Source: Spirogloea muscicola (taxonomy: Eukaryota > Streptophyta > Zygnematophyceae > Spirogloeales > Spirogloeaceae). Taken from it: 64,000 bases of DNA. Below the pieces are notes generated by a model. It worked only from the letters and a program-made list of their open reading frames with translations, did no database searches and had not been told where the DNA came from. Made by a program: the position numbers and the translations under genes. Numbering within the stretch: the stretch's first letter is position 1; the number at the start of each line of letters is the position of its first letter. Positions 1 through 11,288 of this stretch are shown here, one piece after another. The DNA lies in contig WELB01000010.1 in NCBI GenBank assembly GCA_009602725.1, forward strand, positions 1,028,092 to 1,092,091. The letters run 5' to 3'.

Positions 1-3000
1 CCCGCCGCCGCCCCTGCAGCCGTCGCCGCCGCCACCGCCGCCGTCCCCGCCGCCATTGCCGCCACCCCCGTCGCCGCCACTTCCGCCGCCTCCGCCGCCT
101 CTCTCGCAGCGGCCACCTTCTCCTCCACCGTTGCAACCGACGCCTCCCCCCCCCTCAGTTCCGCCCAGCTCGCCCCCGCCTCTGCTGTGCCGACACTGCC
201 AGGGCCCCTGCCCCACCCCCCGCAGCTTGGCCCAGCATGAGCTCGCCTGCGCCCGTCGTGAAAATCGCGCAAAACAGGCTCGACGAGCAGCATCAGCCGA
301 CGCTCGCCGTGGTGGCCACGGGAGGACTGTCCCACCAAGCCCAGCACAACCGGGCCGCCATCACTGGCAGTGGGCCGTGGACCTTGACCTGGCCGCGGTT
401 CTCAGGCAGGCGGCGCTCCCCCTCGTCCGCCACGTTCCCCGCTGGGCACGCCCACACTTCCGCCGCGCCCTCCGCCCTGTCCTGCTCCGCATCGCAGCGG
501 ATCACCGCGACCAAGCCGCGTGGACCATCTCTCTCCTCTTCCCTCGCCTGCTCTTGGGCCGGGTGCCGCATGAGGGCCACAGCCAGGGCCGCCAGCTCCT
601 TCTGGAACGCATCCACCTCTTTGAGAACGGGCGATGGGAGGAGCTTCTGGCGCAACACGACGCTGCAGTGGCAGCAGCCGCCGCCAGTCGCCACACCCGG
701 CGTGGGGAGTCGTCGTCCGGCAGAGCAGCGGCCATCCGGCGTGCTCTTCGATTTGGACACGCCGGCGAGCTCTCGCGGGCTGTGCAAGCACTTGAGGACT
801 CTTCGCTGGCTCCACCGACCTCGACAACCAGACGTGCCCTGGACGCCCTCCATCCCGACGCCCGTGCCCCCTCCCCCCCTTGGCTGCCTTCCTTCGAGCC
901 GCCCGAGGCGGTGGCCCTCGACAATGCAACCCTCCGCCGGGTACTCCAGAGCAGCCGCAGAGCAGCAGCAGGCGGCCCCTCTGGCATGCTCACGGAGCAC
1001 CTCCGTGAGCTGTTCCTGGAGGGCGAGGCCTCCGACTTCCAGGCGCTGCTCCAAGTCTGTCAGCTCGTGGCACAGGACAAGGTCCCTGTTGCTACCCGCT
1101 CGGTGCTCTGCTCCAGCAACTTCCTCGCCATCGCCAAGCCCAATGGCGGAGTCCGCCCCATCGCCATCGGCGAGGTTCTGTACCGGCTGGTGGCCCGCAC
1201 GCTGTGGCAGCAACATCTCGGGCAGGTGCAGACCCACCTTGCCCCACATCAATACGGCGCTGGGCTACGCAGCGGCGGGGAGACTGTCGTCCACGGCGTC
1301 CGCGCGGCCGTGGATCTCCACCCTGACTGGATGGTCCTGGCTGTCGATGTCCAAAACGCCTTCAACAGCGTAGAGCGCAGCGCCATTGCCGAGGAGCTGC
1401 GAGCAGCCTTCCCTTCCCTCCTTCCCTTCTTCCACCTTGGCGACGGCAAGCCCAGCGACCTTCTCTGGCGGACAGGGTGTGGCGAGGTGGAGACGCTGCA
1501 GTCGAGGACGGGCACACGCCAGGGGGATCCTCTGGCAGGGTTCTTCTTTGCGCTGGCTCACAACCGCGCTCTCAAGGCCACTGCGGCAGCGCACCCCGGC
1601 GTCCTCCTGCCATCCTACGCCGACGACACCACACTGGTCGGCAGCCCAGGGGATGTGTCAGCAGCCACCGCCACCTTCAAACAGCAGCTTGCCGCCCTCG
1701 GCATGTCCATCCAGCCCGAGAAGTGCATCGCGTGGTCCCCACGCGGCCTCCCTGCCCCCTTGCCCCTGCCGCCTGGGTGCCAGACTCCCCCAGGCGGCCT
1801 CACCATCCTTGGGGTCCCATTCGGCACGCCGTCTTTCGTCGACGGGCAACTGCGCCACCGTCTCCTGGAGCACCTCCAGCCGGTGACCCGCCTCCCCGAG
1901 CTGCAGGATATGCAGCTGGCGCTTGCAATGCTCACCAGATGCATTGTACAGCGTCCCCACTACCTGGCGCGGACGACCCCTCCCTGCCCCGAGGTGCTGG
2001 AGGCCTACACCAAGTGCGACGCGGGCGTCATGGAGAGCGTGGCGGCCCTCATCCGCCACCCGGGCTTCCTCGACTCGCCCGCTGCGGCGCACCAGGCTAC
2101 ACTGCCCCCCGGCCATGGCGGCCTCGGCTGCCGCTCGCTCACTCGCATCTGCAGGCCAGCGTTCCTCGGCAGTTGGGCTCAGGTCGCCACGTCGGTGGCA
2201 CAGCGCTTTCTCCATGATGGGCGGCCCATGCTGCAGCAGGCTGTGGCGGAGGTGGCGACCGGCTTGCTGCCTTTTCAGGTGGCGCTCCGCTCAGCTCAAG
2301 ACGAGCTACTTGCGGAGCACCCTGCCCTCGCCGAGAGCGTGGTCCCGTTTGCCCACCTTGCCCACTCCCCCGACTCGCAAGTGCAGGCGCGGTACATGGC
2401 GGCAGTTGACAAGGCGTCCTTCACGGCCACGCTACAGCTCCTCCCTCCCACTGACGTGCGAGGCCATGCTCGGCTGCTGTCGGCCGCCTCCCCTGGCGCG
2501 GCAGCCTGGCTCTCCGCGCTCCCCCTGTACGACGCCCTCAGGATGCCGGACGAACTCTTCCGTACGGCCACCCATCGCCTGTTGGGTCTTCCCCCGCCCT
2601 GTCTGCTTGGCGTGCTGCAGTGTGAGTGTGGGGAGCGGTCGACGGACCCGGCGGAGCTAGCGGCGCATATCCTTCGCTGCGCCACTGGCGGCGAGCGCAC
2701 AGCCGCTCACGACCTCCTCCGCGACGGTATGTTCGGCATCTTTCAGGAGGCCGGATACACAGTTGCGATGGAGAATACTTCTGTCATGCCCATCCTCCAG
2801 TGGGCCGACGGACTCCAAACGCGCCGCGTCGACCTGGTGGCGTCCACGACGGGCGGTGGCGGGCGCATCATTGCCGATGTGGTCACCACTGATGTGGTCG
2901 ACCGCTCCAACCCGGGGCTTTCTGCCTCGCGGGCTGGCCACGCTGCGGCAAACGCCGCTCGCAGCAAGGCGGCCAAACACGCCGACCACCCGGCTGCCGA

Positions 3001-3490
3001 CGAGTTCGTCCCCCTGGCTGTGGACATGCATGGGGCTCTCGGATCCCACTGGCTCGACCTGTTGGCCAGGCTTGCACGGCGCACTGTGTCCCGCAGGCGC
3101 GGTGAGCCGGCTGACTTCAACGCCGCTGGCTCGTGGGCTCAGGTGTATCGTATGCGCTTGTCCGTCTCCCTCCAGCGGTCCATGGCCCACGCCTTGCATC
3201 TGCGTGCTGGCCGTGCTCTCGCTGCGGCCTCCGGCTTTCGTCAGGGGGATAGTTTACCAGCAGCTAGTCTGTCGGATGTGAGGCTCCTCACTCGTAACCA
3301 CTAAGTGGTCCATCCTCCCCCGTCTGGCCATAGCCTCTTCAGGCCCCGCAGTCGCTGCTTAGCTCGTAGTTTGGCCCCTTCGAACCTTGTCAATTCTTTT
3401 CGGGCTGGCTTCTCACAGCCCTTGCCCCCATTGGGAGAGCCACTTCTTCCCAGCCACCAGTCACTCTGGCCGCGCTTTTCTTTCTTTAGC
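1..3490 (+). mobile_element. RLE-type LINE (non-LTR retrotransposon), 3' part
   Basis: The body and 3' end of a non-LTR retrotransposon; its 5' end lies outside the window. It holds one long reading frame with a reverse transcriptase followed by a restriction-like endonuclease region, then a 3' UTR of about 190 bases containing the hairpin GGGCTGGCTTCTCACAGCCC at 3402-3421. The same UTR and hairpin recur on both strands elsewhere (for example 49955-50211, minus), which confirms a dispersed family. The end near 3490 is set by similarity to other tails around 28570-28640 and is approximate. No poly-A tail is seen. The R2/NeSL-like superfamily is inferred from domain order; the clade is not determined. 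Confidence 0.85.
2..3304 (+). CDS. LINE protein: zinc finger, reverse transcriptase, RLE endonuclease (5' open)
   Basis: Open from the first bases to TAA at 3302-3304, about 1,100 codons with no stop; the start probably lies upstream, because the first stretch has no ATG in frame. The order is a proline-rich stretch, then a C-x2-C...H-x4-C finger near 185-250, then reverse transcriptase. The RT shows a GTRQGDP motif near 1510-1530 and the catalytic YADD at 1617-1628, so the active site is present. A Cys/His cluster (CEC...H...C) lies near 2620-2680. A PD-(D/E)xK-like region follows at about 2820-2960 (RRVDLV, then DVVTTDVV, then a Lys-rich helix), the arrangement of R2-like elements that carry a restriction-like endonuclease. 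The codon use is GC-rich like host genes. The frame looks intact, so this copy could be young. Confidence 0.85.
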   Translation, partial: PPPPLQPSPPPPPPSPPPLPPPPSPPLPPPPPPLSQRPPSPPPLQPTPPPPSVPPSSPPPLLCRHCQGPCPTPRSLAQHELACARRENRAKQARRAASADARRGGHGRTVPPSPAQPGRHHWQWAVDLDLAAVLRQAALPLVRHVPRWARPHFRRALRPVLLRIAADHRDQAAWTISLLFPRLLLGRVPHEGHSQGRQLLLERIHLFENGRWEELLAQHDAAVAAAAASRHTRRGESSSGRAAAIRRALRFGHAGELSRAVQALEDSSLAPPTSTTRRALDALHPDARAPSPPWLPSFEPPEAVALDNATLRRVLQSSRRAAAGGPSGMLTEHLRELFLEGEASDFQALLQVCQLVAQDKVPVATRSVLCSSNFLAIAKPNGGVRPIAIGEVLYRLVARTLWQQHLGQVQTHLAPHQYGAGLRSGGETVVHGVRAAVDLHPDWMVLAVDVQNAFNSVERSAIAEELRAAFPSLLPFFHLGDGKPSDLLWRTGCGEVETLQSRTGTRQGDPLAGFFFALAHNRALKATAAAHPGVLLPSYADDTTLVGSPGDVSAATATFKQQLAALGMSIQPEKCIAWSPRGLPAPLPLPPGCQTPPGGLTILGVPFGTPSFVDGQLRHRLLEHLQPVTRLPELQDMQLALAMLTRCIVQRPHYLARTTPPCPEVLEAYTKCDAGVMESVAALIRHPGFLDSPAAAHQATLPPGHGGLGCRSLTRICRPAFLGSWAQVATSVAQRFLHDGRPMLQQAVAEVATGLLPFQVALRSAQDELLAEHPALAESVVPFAHLAHSPDSQVQARYMAAVDKASFTATLQLLPPTDVRGHARLLSAASPGAAAWLSALPLYDALRMPDELFRTATHRLLGLPPPCLLGVLQCECGERSTDPAELAAHILRCATGGERTAAHDLLRDGMFGIFQEAGYTVAMENTSVMPILQWADGLQTRRVDLVASTTGGGGRIIADVVTTDVVDRSNPGLSASRAGHAAANAARSKAAKHADHPAADEFVPLAVDMHGALGSHWLDLLARLARRTVSRRRGEPADFNAAGSWAQVYRMRLSVSLQRSMAHALHLRAGRALAAASGFRQGDSLPAASLSDVRLLTRNH

Positions 3491-3859
3491 AACGGTTGCC
3501 TCCACCAGCTGGCTTTCGCTTGGTTACCTTGCCCCTCTTAACATAGGAGAGAAGAAGTTTTCGCCCGTGAAGGATAAGTGCTCGCACATAGGGCTTTGCT
3601 TTGAGGTGAGCGCAGTGCCTCCCACAACCTATTAAGAAACGCAGTGTTTGTTTTTGTTGTTCACGAGGCTGGGTACCATCTCCTTGGAGGTGTTGGGAAA
3701 TATGCCTGTCATTCAGAAACGCGGTATGTGAGGCGTCTGGATGTTGTTGCCACCACCCCGGAGCTGCAGGCCTTGCTCCTCCTTGACGTCGTATTATTGA
3801 CGCTTTCCAGTCGGGGACACTGACGCCGACTGTGCGCAGTTGGTCGACAAACCATGAGA

Positions 3860-4335
3860 ACGAAAGGAGGAGCGGCATTACAAGGACCACCCCCAAGGAG
3901 ACCACTCTCTTGTGCATGATGAACATTGATGGCAGCCATGGTATCAAGTGGTCCTTCCTCCTCCATCGCCTGGCCCACCTGATCGACGCGCACCATCGTA
4001 GTCGGGCCAGTAGCTTACGGCATGTTATCATCCAGCAAGCACTGGTTGCATACACCAGAATGCGGCTCTCGCTTACTTTGCAGCGTTCCTAAGCTCTACA
4101 GCTTATAACGAGTGCTGGACGCGTCACTGGCTTGCGATGTGGTGCTCCAATCTGAGATGTGTGCTTACTCGTGAGTACTAGAGTCCCTCTTCATTTGTCT
4201 TCTGTCGCTTTGTTATCTTAGCCCTCTTTGAGATCTCTCCTGTTCCTCCTACAAACAATGTACTGGCTGCTTTGGCCTCCCTCTCAATTCATCCGCATTG
4301 CGCGCCTTTCTCTGTGTAGCCCCGATCATCGCACT
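3860..4335 (+). mobile_element. LINE fragment: C-terminal coding end and 3' UTR (second subfamily)
   Basis: A short frame ending near 4092 reads like the C-terminus of the LINE protein: a D-x-H/S-H-G segment, a Leu-rich helix and the MRLSLTLQRS block matching MRLSVSLQRS of the full copy. After it comes the subfamily 3' UTR, with a CTCACTCGTGAGTAC block near 4170 and the TTGGCCTCCCT...GCGCGCC tail near 4270-4310. It is 5' truncated and diverged. Confidence 0.65.
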
Positions 4336-4364
4336 AGTCGGTGCTTTTTTCATATTGTTAAATT

Positions 4365-4445
4365 TTCATATCTTGTTGGCTTGTTTTGGCCTCCCTTCCA
4401 TTCCATGCACACCGCGCGCCTCCCTCCCCCTCCCTCGTACATCTG
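4365..4445 (+). mobile_element. LINE 3' tail module
   Basis: Contains TTTTGGCCTCCCTTCCATTC followed by the CACACCGCGCGCCTCC block, the 3'-terminal module of the second LINE subfamily. It probably represents a separate, heavily 5'-truncated insertion next to the preceding fragment. Confidence 0.55.
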
Positions 4446-4639
4446 TAAAACTTCCTTGTACTTAGCCACTCAGGCCCTCCATTACTTAATACCCACTCCA
4501 TTTCCTTCCCCATCCTCTCCAGTGCCTCCGGACACAGACAGAAAGAAGGCGAGCTGCCCCGCTTTTGGAAAAGCTGCTACTGATGTCCGAGGGCGGCTAT
4601 CAAAGCTAGCAGAGTACAGCGTATCTCGGGGGAAGAAAT

Positions 4640-5215
4640 GCTGAAAGTAACCTGCATGATGTGCACTAAGCCCACGCGCTCAACTTTGTGTGGCTGGCCC
4701 CTAGCTACAGACGGTTAGATCTGCTCCCGCAGGGTGTGCCCACTGAAGTGGAGAGTACATTATTGGAGTGCATAGTTACTGCAAGGACCCTACATGGACA
4801 TTACATAGACTAGGCAGCTCTGGGGCCCACACATTACGTGCCTTGTCAGCAATGCGAAGTCACATGAGCTGAAGGAGAAGGAGAGGAAACCCCGAGCAAT
4901 CTAGAAGCTGCTGCAAGGCACGACTGGCATGTGGTGCACGGCCAGTGATCAAGACCAGTGGAGCACCATGAAGAGAGCACGCAGTACCCAATGAAAGACC
5001 CAAGGGCACTATCCTAAGAGCGTGTTGAAGTAAGCCATTCTGTACAATATAGGCTCTTTCATCGTAGGGAGCTATTGAATAGCATTTGCACCATGCGGAG
5101 CCTCAGACTGGGCAGGTCAAGGCCCACTTACACCATGTCAGCGTTGAAAATCAGATCAAATACGTAAGCAAAGGCTTGCAGTCGCACGAAAGGGAACCCA
5201 AACCGAAGGGAGGTA
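4640..5215. other. No gene recognised; degenerate repeated DNA
   Basis: No convincing exon. A block at about 4800-5000 (GTCAGCA...GAAGTCA.ATGAGC...AAGGAG, then GGTGCA.GGCCAG) recurs in diverged form at about 5325-5490 and in part near 5610-5640. These look like old copies of one repeat, class unknown. Confidence 0.4.
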
Positions 5216-5217
5216 AG

Positions 5218-5320
5218 AGAATGCGGCTGCTGATATGGAAAAAAGCGGCTGTAAAAGCCAGCCAGATGCATACAGATGATCAAGACTGAGCCACAGGCTA
5301 GGCAGACAGGGCGCTCTTAG
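5218..5320 (-). mobile_element. LINE 3' tail (minus) with hairpin
   Basis: On the minus strand it reads CTGGCTGGCTTTTACAGCCG followed by a CATATCAGCAGCCGC block, a diverged form of the LINE tail hairpin. The same segment, with its AGCCAGATGCATACAG and AGCCACA...GCTACACAGCCAGGGCGCTCT flanks, occurs at 23580-23690, so the two are copies of one repeat. Confidence 0.55.
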
Positions 5321-5769
5321 TGCCCCCGTGTCAGCAGTAGGAAGTCAGATGAGCAAGAAGGGGAGGAACCTTGCTGCGCAGCCAGAGGCCGCTGCTAGGG
5401 CATGAGCAGCATCGTGGTGCAAGGCCAGCCATCAGAACAGCCCCATGAAGAAACGCATACCACGACACAAGACCAGAAGGCACATAGAGATAGGTGCTGT
5501 AAACACCAGTCAAGTCCACACTAAATGAAGGCACTCTCATGCAAAAGTCATTTGAGTGCATCTAATCCACAAGGAGCCGCAGCCTACCCAGCTCTGGGCC
5601 CAGTCAGTACCCCAGTGTCAGCATCAGGAAGTCAGATGGGCCGAGGGGGATTTTTGCTCCCTCGTCCAAGGTCCTTGTCCGTTTTTTCCGAGCTGGCCTT
5701 CGGAGCCATCGCATCCGGATCAAGCTCTGTCCTGATATTCTTCTGCTCCCTGCTCGCATCACCGCTTCT

Positions 5770-5945
5770 CAACGAAGAGAGAGCTGGTGTGCGGTGCGCA
5801 TCAAATGAAAGGGAGGCCAAGCCAAGCCAATCCCAAGGCACAAGGCAAAGGAAGTGCAATCATTGGGCATATGCAAAGCGAAGCCCTAAGCTAAGAGGGG
5901 CCAAGGAAGCAGGGTGGATGCACGGCTGGGGGGGCCTTTTGACTA
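5770..5945 (-). mobile_element. LINE 3' UTR fragment (minus)
   Basis: The minus strand reads CCCCTCTTAGCTTAGGGCTT, a CGCTTTGC segment, then TTGGCCTCCCTTTCATTTGA and a TGCGCACCGC block. This is the order of the second subfamily's 3' UTR at 28860-28970 and 29790-29925. Confidence 0.6.
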
Positions 5946-5999
5946 GAGGTCATTGAGAGCCCACTTGCTGACGTCTTGGACACTAGTATCCTGCTTATT

Positions 6000-6252
6000 G
6001 CGAAATCCGGCCCTTTCAGACCTTGTCCATTTATGTGGGTTGGCCTCTCACAGCCATTGCTGTCAATATGGAAGAGCTATTTCCTTTGGCGCCTCATCAT
6101 AGCTTGTCAGATATGCATGTGCTCACTCGGGGATTAGTGTCCCCCTTAGCCAGCTCATTACCCAGTCAACAGGACATTTGTAAGGCTAGAATTGGCCTCC
6201 CTCTCAATTTCATGCGCACCGCGCGCCTTGTCTCTCTTTCGACTTACCAGTG
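6000..6252 (+). mobile_element. LINE C-terminal end and 3' UTR (plus)
   Basis: Begins with a hairpin-like block (TTGGCCTCTCACAGCC near 6043-6058). It then carries the last coding residues (LSDMHVLTRG at about 6096-6128) and the 3' UTR with TCATTACCC, CATTTGTAAGGCTAGAATTG and the terminal GCGCACCGCGCGCC. It matches the minus-strand copy at 23130-23270 closely. Confidence 0.7.
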
Positions 6253-6254
6253 AG

Positions 6255-6335
6255 CACATAGAAGTCGGATAAGGAGAGGAAGAAGCAGCTCTTCCAAAAG
6301 GGGCAAGTGCTGTGAAAAGCCAGCCCACAAGTACA
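6255..6335 (-). mobile_element. LINE tail hairpin fragment (minus)
   Basis: The minus strand reads GGGCTGGCTTTTCACAGCAC followed by TTGCCCCTTTTGGAAGAGCT, the hairpin and following block of the LINE tail. It abuts a plus-strand tail, so two opposite insertions meet here. Confidence 0.6.
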
Positions 6336-6605
6336 GAGAAACACAGGCTGACTTGCAAGCCGGAGCAGGAGACCAAGGGAGCAGGTGAGACCGGAACACG
6401 AGACAGACGAGCGCGAGGCTGCCGTCGGTGAGACGAGAGGGGAAACGTGGAAAAGGGCCACCTCCTCGCGCATGCCCTCCTGCCGTCCGATGGGCGCCAT
6501 CGGACAGCTCTCCCGGTGGGTAAGGTAGGGGTTTTGTGAAAGGGGATTCCAGAATGGTCGACGAAACCCAGGCTCCTGAATGCGGCAAGGGCACACGCCC
6601 TAGAG

Positions 6606-6660
6606 CCGCCGCCGCCGCCGCCGCCGCCGCAGCCGCCGCCGCCGCGGCCGCCGCGTCAAT
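6606..6660 (+). repeat. (GCC)n run upstream of RPL8
   Basis: Near-pure GCC triplets about 50 bases before the RPL8 start codon, with a single undetermined base at 6695. It is one of a series of CGG/GCC triplet runs that mark the 5' ends of genes here. Confidence 0.9.
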
Positions 6661-6710
6661 GCAGCTCTTGGCCAGGCCCCTCGGCTGCCAGCTGNGGGGA
6701 GCGCGGCGCC

Positions 6711-8040
<1,330 letters not shown>

Positions 8041-8521
8041 GGGGAGGCTTGCTGGAACTGGTTGGCCCACTCTGGTAGGCCCATGTTGGGCGTCCTGGAA
8101 GACTTCAATACCCGTTTTTTCCATTCGTCCATCATATCCCAAAGTACTAACCACCCTTCTGTGTCACTCCCCATTGTTGGTGGTGCGGGCAGTGGTACAT
8201 CAAAGAATAATCAACATATTGCTGTGGTATATTACAATTTGGCAGTGAGCATCTGTGTATCACAGTATCGTGCCTGCAAGACTGATTGCTGAACCTAGTC
8301 AAAGAAGCTGCAAGTGATGGCTTCTTAAATTCCGGCAGCAAGTGTTGGCAGCAGGTTGCGTGTGTTGCGGCTTGCTATACTACAGCTGGCCGAGGTGCAC
8401 AGGCATGGCCCGTAATATGGACTGGCTGCTTTAGGCTGTATGCTCAAGTAAGAGTGCCACATCTGTGCTTTAAAGAATCAAGTGAACATTGCTCTGTTGG
8501 TACACCATACTGCAAGCATGC
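8041..8521. other. Tail-to-tail intergenic region, RPL8/IMP4
   Basis: Presumed 3' UTRs and terminators of two convergent genes. It is AT-richer than its surroundings. I see no exon, RNA gene or LINE tail. Confidence 0.6.
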
Positions 8522-10953
8522 TCAGAGGGTGGTCCTCTTTCGGGCTGTATTCATGTATGGCCGGATGACCCACTCGTTTTCGGCCTCAGTCTGGTCCATT
8601 GTACCTAGCTTGATCTGCACCTCAACAAATCAGACCGGTGTCCCTGTAACCTGATGTTATCTGAAGAACAAGGTTCAAGTAACATGCATAGCAGCTCTTC
8701 TGTTGTCGTCCACTACAGGAAGAGCAGGTGTAACAACATCACCAATCCTGAGGAATGCGTACCAACAACCTTTGAGCTTTTGCAACTTGTATGTGAGCGT
8801 TTCAGACGGACCAAAGCACTAAATCTATGCAGAATCCCACCTGGTAAAGCCGCAATTCAAACCGCGGGCCAACCTCCTTCAGCTCTACAGACTTGGGGCC
8901 CTTGGGCATCTCATACACGTGGTGTCTGCAAGCAGGGCAGCTTGCACACGTCACACATACTCAATCAAGTTGCACACAAGGCCAATGTATAGTCCCCGGC
9001 TTCAGTTCTAGGAACAACTAGAAGCAAGTCCTCAAATCATCTGCAGAGTACTGAGGTTTAGCCGCAGGTTTAGCATACAGAAGGACCCAAACCACCAACC
9101 TGAAGGATATGAAGTCCGACTGATTTGCAAAGGTAATTATCCTCTTGCTGTCGGACTTGGGGACTGGGAAGAGGTACTTCAAAATGTTGGAAGTTCGCTG
9201 CCCAAGCTGTGCTTTAATAGAGAGAACACCCAAGAAAGATTAAGCCAGGTAGCCCTAGCCTCTAAGCTCAAATAGCAGCTGCCAGGGAGACAATGTAGAC
9301 TGCGAGTCTAGTAGGCCAATGCTCTCAAGCTGCTCTCAAGTGGGGACTGGACCTGGCCGATGCATGAATAGCTAATGGAGGCGGCCTGGGAAGCAATCAA
9401 TAGGATCCAAAGGACAAGATGCCCATGCCTTGGTCGTGAATTTGTCCATAATTAGGTGCGGGTAGGCTTCGGACATGGTCCCTAGAGCTACCTTGTCCTT
9501 GATATCATGCCGTGTCACCTGCCCGGGCCGGTGTAGCTCAGGGACAGCGCAACTTCGACCCCAGCAGAAAAGCACGTACATCATCAAGCGTCAAATTTGA
9601 GCCTAGCCAGCGAGCGGAACATGCTCAAAAAAGGAAGGCCGCTGATCGGAAAGCTTACCACATTGAGCAGGCCAAAGTACGCGGTGGGGCCAAAGGGCAG
9701 GTGGCAAACGATCAGGCCGTCAGGCTCCCCACGGTGCTCGTGCACCATCACAATGTCCGTGAAGTCACTCTTACGGCAGGCCTCCACCACCTCCGCAATG
9801 ACCTGGACGTCCAATCAGCAGCCTGCGGGGTCAGGTCCCATGATAGCATTGCGGTCTTGTACCCCTTCTTCTCCTTCCACTGCTCACCTTGCGCTCCTTC
9901 TATGAACAGGCGCTAAAAGGGCCCAAAGTATAGCAAATGTTCTGAAATGCATAGTGGCATAGGTCTGTGTCCAACCTCAGAGTCCAGGGCTCCTAGAGCT
10001 CAGGTCGAGACCCCTGAACCTCAGAGCTTACGCTACACCCCTAAAGCCTCAGTTGTTAGTCGCCGCTGAGGCGACTGGCAGCCATGAAGAGCAAAACAAA
10101 ATTTTTGGGCAATGGATTAGTGTATGGAGAGCTTCAAAAGGAGGCTCGCCTGCCCTCCTCGGTTGATGCGCTGCGCATTCGGAAAGACGATCTTGAGCTC
10201 CTGCAGCACAAGCGACCCGGGCCAAGACAGCAGATGTCAGCCGAAGCTGCAACAAACATGTGCTGCCATACTGAACCGGGAGAGCCGCCAAGCGAAGGCC
10301 TGCAGCAATGGGCAATTCTGGGCGCGCCTTGGCGAACTGCGTGAGGCGGCTGCTGGGGTCGCGCGACGTGGTGAGGAGGATCTTGGGGTCCACGCGCCCG
10401 GCCTGCGCGTACTCGTCGTCCACATGGCTCGCCGGCTCTGACGACGCAACGCCCCAACGGCGAGCCGCCGTTAGAGCCGCGTCCGCAAGCGGCCAACTGG
10501 CTCAGGCACTCTCTCACAGCTGCTGGAGAAGGTAAGACCAACAAGGCCCCCTGCTTGACGAGGGCCCCATTGGTAAGGTGGCGGTGAAGCGTGCACCTGC
10601 GGTGGCCTCGTCCTCGAGCTCGATCTCGGCGCGCAGGGCGGCCTCCTCGCCGCGCAGCTCCGTCGGGATGGGCTTCCCCTCTGCAGCCGCGTCAGCCGAG
10701 GCGCGACGTCCTCGAAGGCCGTCATCACCCGCGCCTTTCTACGCGCACACCGTCGCCGCCGCCGCCGCCTCCGCCGCCGCCGCCGCCGGCGCAGCCGCCG
10801 CCGCCGCCGCCCCGAGGAGTCCTATGGAGGCGCGGGGGCACCTTGGAGGGCCTGGCGAATGCGGCGCTTCTTCTCGTACGCGGCGCGCTCGCGGCCCTCC
10901 AGGCCCTTGCGGTAGAGGTACTCGCGGCGCAGCCGCGCGTTGCGCCGCAGCAT
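8522..10953 (-). CDS. IMP4: U3 snoRNP protein IMP4 (Brix domain), 9 exons
   Basis: Component of the small-subunit processome with U3 snoRNA and Mpp10, needed for early pre-rRNA cleavage in the nucleolus. Exons from the 5' end: 10953-10842, 10680-10597, 10437-10328, 10200-10150, 9802-9659, 9518-9429, 9206-9100, 8925-8841, 8614-8522. They join in phase to 291 residues, the same length as the human protein. The start [16 protein letters not shown] is the family start. Brix-domain landmarks are [51 protein letters not shown] and [15 protein letters not shown]. Three of the eight introns (3, 4 and 6) begin with GC instead of GT: AAG/GCGCGC, CAG/GCGAGC and AAG/GCATGG. The gene is head-to-head with the SNM1-type gene across a 261-base gap. 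Confidence 0.95.
10740..10815. repeat. (CCG)n triplet run inside IMP4 intron 1
   Basis: Imperfect CCG/GCC triplets, mostly in the first IMP4 intron. A second pure run at 10957-10995 leads into the N gap. Confidence 0.85.
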
Positions 10954-10958
10954 CCCCG

Positions 10959-10995
<37 letters not shown>

Positions 10996-11002
10996 GTGCG
11001 GC

Positions 11003-11263
11003 NNNNNNNNNNNNNNNNNNNNNNNNNNNNNNNNNNNNNNNNNNNNNNNNNNNNNNNNNNNNNNNNNNNNNNNNNNNNNNNNNNNNNNNNNNNNNNNNNN
11101 NNNNNNNNNNNNNNNNNNNNNNNNNNNNNNNNNNNNNNNNNNNNNNNNNNNNNNNNNNNNNNNNNNNNNNNNNNNNNNNNNNNNNNNNNNNNNNNNNNNN
11201 NNNNNNNNNNNNNNNNNNNNNNNNNNNNNNNNNNNNNNNNNNNNNNNNNNNNNNNNNNNNNNN
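11003..11263. other. Assembly gap (261 N) in divergent IMP4/SNM1 promoter
   Basis: Run of N flanked on the left by a (GCC)n tract. It lies between the IMP4 start codon (10953, minus) and the SNM1 start (11289, plus), so it hides the shared promoter and possibly an earlier SNM1 start. Confidence 0.95.
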
Positions 11264-11288
11264 CGCCGTTGCCGCCGCCGGCGATGAC

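Noticed and set aside
237-3281. Several long open frames on both strands overlapping the LINE frame
   Set aside because: They are shadows caused by high GC content. Only frame 2 carries RT and endonuclease motifs.
9530-9575. tRNA-like stretch (TAGCTCAGGGACAGCGC then CTTCGACCCC)
   Set aside because: A and B box look-alikes are only about 20 bases apart with no anticodon arm, and the segment lies across an IMP4 intron 5 acceptor. Chance or a remnant at most.
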